Below, in pieces: positions 61,031-64,000 of a stretch of 64,000 nucleotides of DNA. Each line of letters opens with the position of its first letter. Position 1 is the stretch's first letter. The position numbers and the translations under genes were made by a program. The DNA comes from Gemmatimonadota bacterium (lineage in GTDB: Bacteria; Latescibacterota; UBA2968; GCA-2709665), in contig JAPPNU010000062.1 of assembly GCA_028873695.1 (NCBI GenBank), positions 193,057 through 257,056 of the forward strand, in the 5' to 3' direction. Below the pieces are notes generated by a model that saw only the letters and a list, made by a program, of their open reading frames with translations, was not told the DNA's origin and made no database searches.

Positions 61031-62032
61031 TCAACGCCCTTCGAAGAGGTCCCGTCCCTTCACGAGGGCTTCGATCTTTCGGTCGGCAACGCTGCGTTGG
61101 AGCATCCAGAAACCGCAATCGGGATGGACGCAGGCGATTCGATCCTGTCCGAGATGGCCCGCCGCGGCTTCGATGTCGGATGCGATTTCGTCCGGGGTCT
61201 CCACCACGTTGGTTTTGATGTCGATCACACCGATTCCTATCCTTACGGACTCGGGAACGTCCTTCAGGTATGCCGCGTGTTCGATACCCCAGCGTTTGAA
61301 CTCAAGGACGAGGTGGTCCGCCCTCAACGCGGCGAGATACGGGACCAGGTCCGGCCAGGCGCCCTGCTGAACGGTCTGGCCGCCGTAGTTCCCGAAGCAG
61401 ACGTGTACTGCTTTTTCGCCCTGAACCGCGTCGAGTACGGTGTTTGCCGCGCAGGCGGCCCAGGCGGCTTCTTCGGGGTGTCCTGGAATATTGGCTTCGT
61501 CGATCTGAATCACGTCCGCGTCGACGTCGGCAACCTGCCGGGCGAGGAGCTCTCCCAGCGCCAGGGCCGCGGCCGCCGGGTCTCCATAATGGCGATCCAT
61601 CAAAACTTTGCTGAGCATGTGCGGCCCGGTGAGGGTGAATTTGAGCCTGGACCGCGTCAGAGGCCGGACCATGCGGCAGTCCCCGGGAAGATTGAGCGTG
61701 CCTTCGTCAAGTTCGCGTTCGATCATGCCCGCGGGATCCCCGCGATAGGAAAGGCCGGCATCCAGGCGAAACGCATTCAGGTCCTCCCGACCGAACCGGG
61801 TTGCGATACCGCCCAGTCTTCGTGCGAAATAGTCGATCATGCCGTTGGTTTCCGGATGATTCACGTCGAACCGGCTGAGTTCTCCGTCCGCGACAACGTC
61901 AATTCCCGCGTCTTCCTGGGTCTTCAACACGACGCGAATGGCATCGATCAACGTCTGCCGGGAGGGAGAGGTCCGAAGCCAGACCGGTACGGGATAGCTG
62001 CCAACGACGGTGGTGAGAATGCGATGGGACAT
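61031..62032 (-). CDS. MetE-like methyltransferase (cobalamin-independent methionine synthase family)
   Basis: About 333 residues from the ATG at 62032; the frame reaches a TTG at 62062, less likely. It corresponds to the C-terminal catalytic barrel of MetE: LTTVVGSYPVPVWLR at the start, DVVADGELSRFD, the zinc ligands in VHVCFGNYGG (His, Cys) and CVHPDCGFWML (Cys). It lacks the N-terminal folate-binding half of full MetE (753 residues), like the short core-MetE proteins that take the methyl group from a corrinoid or another donor. In a genome with the corrinoid cluster at 36685-45482 such a role is plausible. It lies between a surface protein and polysaccharide genes. Confidence 0.88.
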   Translation of the reverse strand: MSHRILTTVVGSYPVPVWLRTSPSRQTLIDAIRVVLKTQEDAGIDVVADGELSRFDVNHPETNGMIDYFARRLGGIATRFGREDLNAFRLDAGLSYRGDPAGMIERELDEGTLNLPGDCRMVRPLTRSRLKFTLTGPHMLSKVLMDRHYGDPAAAALALGELLARQVADVDADVIQIDEANIPGHPEEAAWAACAANTVLDAVQGEKAVHVCFGNYGGQTVQQGAWPDLVPYLAALRADHLVLEFKRWGIEHAAYLKDVPESVRIGIGVIDIKTNVVETPDEIASDIEAAAGHLGQDRIACVHPDCGFWMLQRSVADRKIEALVKGRDLFEGR

Positions 62033-62075
62033 GGCGGAAGCATTCGTGGAGAATACCGGCAACGTGCGTCCGGGT

Positions 62076-63272
62076 CTATTCCCGCCGGGTTTTCGGGGAC
62101 CTGAATTCCTGGCGGATCGCGTCCAGCCGGCTGCGGTTTTCCGGAGCGGGACTTCGCAGAGCCTCCATTAGAAATGCAACCAGGATGCTCAGGAGCAGGC
62201 TCAGCCCTGCGGCGGTGCCAACCATCAGCGCGCGCCGGGGGCGGCTCCGAAAGTCGGGCGGCACGGCCGGATCCAGAACCACGACCAGGGACGTTTCCTT
62301 TTTCTCTTCAAAGCTGCTCTTTTCGTATTCCTGGAGTACGAACTGATAGATCAGGTTTCGGATTTCCATTTCGCGCATCAATCGCATGGCCTGAAGTCCC
62401 AGATCCGGGATCCGATCCATCGGGAGCATGATGCTGGGCATATCGGGAACTCCGCGGCCGCTGTCCGGTTCCGATCCCGTGAGGATGCCGTCCAGCGCTT
62501 CTCTCGCGCCCTCGATCTCGATATCGAGTTGCCTGACCCTGCTGTTGTCGGGATTCATCTGAAGGGCGGCGATTTCGCGGCGGATGACCATCTCGCCCAG
62601 CGTCGACGTGATAAGTGAGGAGTAGGCGTCTATCTGCGCCTTGGTCTGGCTCTCTATGTCTATGGCCGAATGTTCCTTCTGGAACGCGTTGTAGGCCGTT
62701 TCGGCTTCGATCATGCCGCGTTCGGCCTGCGCCAGGCGTTTTTCCAGGTAGCTCCGGAGGTCGCGCGCCTGTTGTTCCCGCCGGTGCCTCAGCGCGGTGT
62801 CGAGTTCTTCGACGAAGGCATTGGTAATCTCGGCGGCCGATTCCGGTGACTCCGCTTCGTAGGACACGGTCAGAAACTGTTCGCGGGAAAGTTCCACTTC
62901 CAGCCGGTCGGCGACCATCTGCAGGAGTTCCTCGCGGGTTTCGGCGTCGTACGTTTCCTGAAGACTGAAGCGGCGGATGATGGCTTCGGCCACGCGCTGG
63001 CTCTTGAGGATGGGCACGAATTCCGTCGCCGAAACGACGCTTTCCCCGATGCCCAGCATCCCCACCGGCAGCTTCTCGAGAATGGCGGAGATACCCAGCG
63101 TACCCTGGCTCTCGCTGGGGGGAAAGAGGACGGCGCTGGCGCGGTAGACCGGCGTGATGATCAGGCTGATGCCGGCCGTCACGACGGATACGGTGATACA
63201 GGTGAAGAGTATCATTCGTCGCCAGCGGACGAGGACGGCCAGATGGTCGAGGAAGTTCTTTTCGGGTTCCAT
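62076..63272 (-). CDS. Wzz/GumC-type polysaccharide chain-length determinant
   Basis: A 398-residue inner-membrane protein controlling polymer length or export. Two membrane helices flank a large periplasmic coiled-coil part: residues 17-37 (MILFTCITVSVVTAGISLII) and about 350-372 (LMVGTAAGLSLLLSILVAFL). The Wzz start is typical (YRASAVLFPPSE). The last loop DPAVPPDFRSRPRRALMVG has the Pro-rich motif before the second helix. No C-terminal tyrosine kinase domain. Its ATG overlaps the stop of the SLBB gene by one base, so the two are coupled. Confidence 0.92.
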   Translation of the reverse strand: MEPEKNFLDHLAVLVRWRRMILFTCITVSVVTAGISLIITPVYRASAVLFPPSESQGTLGISAILEKLPVGMLGIGESVVSATEFVPILKSQRVAEAIIRRFSLQETYDAETREELLQMVADRLEVELSREQFLTVSYEAESPESAAEITNAFVEELDTALRHRREQQARDLRSYLEKRLAQAERGMIEAETAYNAFQKEHSAIDIESQTKAQIDAYSSLITSTLGEMVIRREIAALQMNPDNSRVRQLDIEIEGAREALDGILTGSEPDSGRGVPDMPSIMLPMDRIPDLGLQAMRLMREMEIRNLIYQFVLQEYEKSSFEEKKETSLVVVLDPAVPPDFRSRPRRALMVGTAAGLSLLLSILVAFLMEALRSPAPENRSRLDAIRQEFRSPKTRRE

Positions 63273-64000
63273 TAACGGCTGATGCTCCGTACCGCAATGA
63301 CCAGGGCGGCCACCTGTGAGAGCACGACCAGCGTCTCGCGGAACAGCCGCCAGCCGTGCACGGGTTTCTTGCCCATGACGAAAATCGTGTCTCCGGGATT
63401 GACGTTCTGCACCCTGGAGGCTTTCGTCCAGTTGCCGGTGCTGCCCTGAATCACGTAGATTTCGCCACTCTCGGCCTGTTCATTCAAGCCGCCCGCCCTG
63501 CTGATGTAGTCCTGAACGCCGAGACCCGGTTCGTAGGGAACCGCACCGGGCGTGATGACGTATCCGTTGACCGCAACCGAGGGAACAAGCATGGGAATCC
63601 TGACGACGTCCCCGTCTCTGAGAAGGATGTTCTGCGAATCGTCCTTGTTTTCGAATAGAGCGACGAAATCGACCGGCAGGCGCCCCGACATTTGCTGTTT
63701 CTGCATGGCCATATAGGTCCGCTGGGCGTCGGTCAGGCTGATGGGGCCGACGCTCTGCAGTTGTCTGGGACCGGCCACGCCTTTCGGAAACTCGACGCGG
63801 CGGACCACGATAGATTGGGCGAGAGAGGCTTTGGACGTGAACCCGCCTGCTTTCCCGATGAGATCTTTAAGCGTCATCCCCGCACCGATAAAATAGGTTC
63901 CGGGAAAGTACACTTCGCCTTCGACGTTCACACGTCGCTCCTTCACGGCCACGTGTAGCTTGTCTCCCGCGCGAAGCGGCAGGTCCGCGTCCGCATCGCC
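63272..64000 (-). CDS. Wza-like polysaccharide export protein with SLBB domains (5' end outside window)
   Basis: Partial; 243 codons are visible and the frame is open through the right edge of the window (LRAGDKLHVAVKERR is still coding), so the GTG at 63952 is not the true start. SLBB-type beta-grasp repeats: VEGEVYFPGTYFIGAGMTLKDLI and VNGYVITPGAVPYEPGLG (in pieces, GEVYFPGTY and GYVITPGAVPYEP), followed by RDGDVVRIP and NPGDTIFVM. A hydrophobic stretch near the end (ETLVVLSQVAALVIAV) may be a membrane anchor. Partner of the Wzz protein in capsule or exopolysaccharide export. Confidence 0.9.
   Translation of the reverse strand, partial: GDADADLPLRAGDKLHVAVKERRVNVEGEVYFPGTYFIGAGMTLKDLIGKAGGFTSKASLAQSIVVRRVEFPKGVAGPRQLQSVGPISLTDAQRTYMAMQKQQMSGRLPVDFVALFENKDDSQNILLRDGDVVRIPMLVPSVAVNGYVITPGAVPYEPGLGVQDYISRAGGLNEQAESGEIYVIQGSTGNWTKASRVQNVNPGDTIFVMGKKPVHGWRLFRETLVVLSQVAALVIAVRSISR

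Noticed and set aside
1..64000. tRNA, rRNA and complete insertion sequences
   Set aside because: Looked for by eye in the gaps; no cloverleaf-like stretch, rRNA segment or transposase gene was found.

Overview
The window looks like a chromosomal piece of an uncultured, moderately GC-rich Gram-negative bacterium. It carries a TonB-dependent receptor, a PorV-like outer-membrane protein next to a secreted protein with a type IX-like C-terminal domain, Wza/Wzz-type polysaccharide export genes and dockerin-like calcium-motif proteins. Together with the abundance of corrinoid and UroD-family C1 genes, this suggests an FCB-group or Latescibacterota/Poribacteria-like lineage. That placement is inference; no rRNA, tRNA, CRISPR array or complete insertion sequence is visible.

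Layout. 5-6483: outer-membrane trio (TonB receptor, secreted protein with sorting-type C-terminus, PorV family), closed by a strong terminator. 6919-9246: two-block leucine-rich-repeat protein with dockerin-like motifs. 8454-19711 (minus): cation-chloride-type transporter, 5'-nucleotidase/barrel fusion, then a tightly coupled run of retropepsin-like protease, RimK ligase, M14 deacylase, K+ channel, MscS channel and a degenerate GspE-like ATPase. 19712-23400: mostly non-coding, with a small membrane protein, a HicBA toxin-antitoxin pair broken by a miniature inverted-repeat element, and a Nudix hydrolase. 23649-35218 (plus): HAD phosphatases, UppP, a lipoprotein, a histidine phosphatase, a sugar isomerase, an amino-acid permease with stress-protein domains, a ceramidase-like protein and two Gfo/Idh/MocA proteins, i.e. 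sugar or polyol and envelope metabolism.

35386-45482: a GntR/FadR-type regulator (minus) faces a nine-gene C1 cluster: an unknown duplicated-domain protein, a UroD-family methyltransferase, its corrinoid protein, a small Cys protein, a 2Fe-2S/ASKHA corrinoid activator, a methylene-THF reductase with MTHFR_C tail, a methyl-THF:corrinoid methyltransferase, a homocysteine methyltransferase and a Virulence_fact-family protein. The likely path is methyl donor to corrinoid to tetrahydrofolate, then oxidation through the reductase or transfer to homocysteine. A FadR-like operator lies just upstream. This is the best candidate for an undescribed system because its substrate and first gene are unknown.

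45568-49268 (minus): GHMP sugar kinase, left-handed beta-helix protein and inositol-monophosphatase-like enzyme. 50087-53445: NagA and RecD2. 53519-64000 (minus): deacetylase-like protein, Sua5, a 1572-residue surface protein, a MetE-like enzyme, Wzz and a partial Wza/SLBB protein. Intergenic DNA is rich in repeats: two copies of a 160-bp miniature element, a nested 148-bp one, several palindrome families and a T-rich low-complexity tract.
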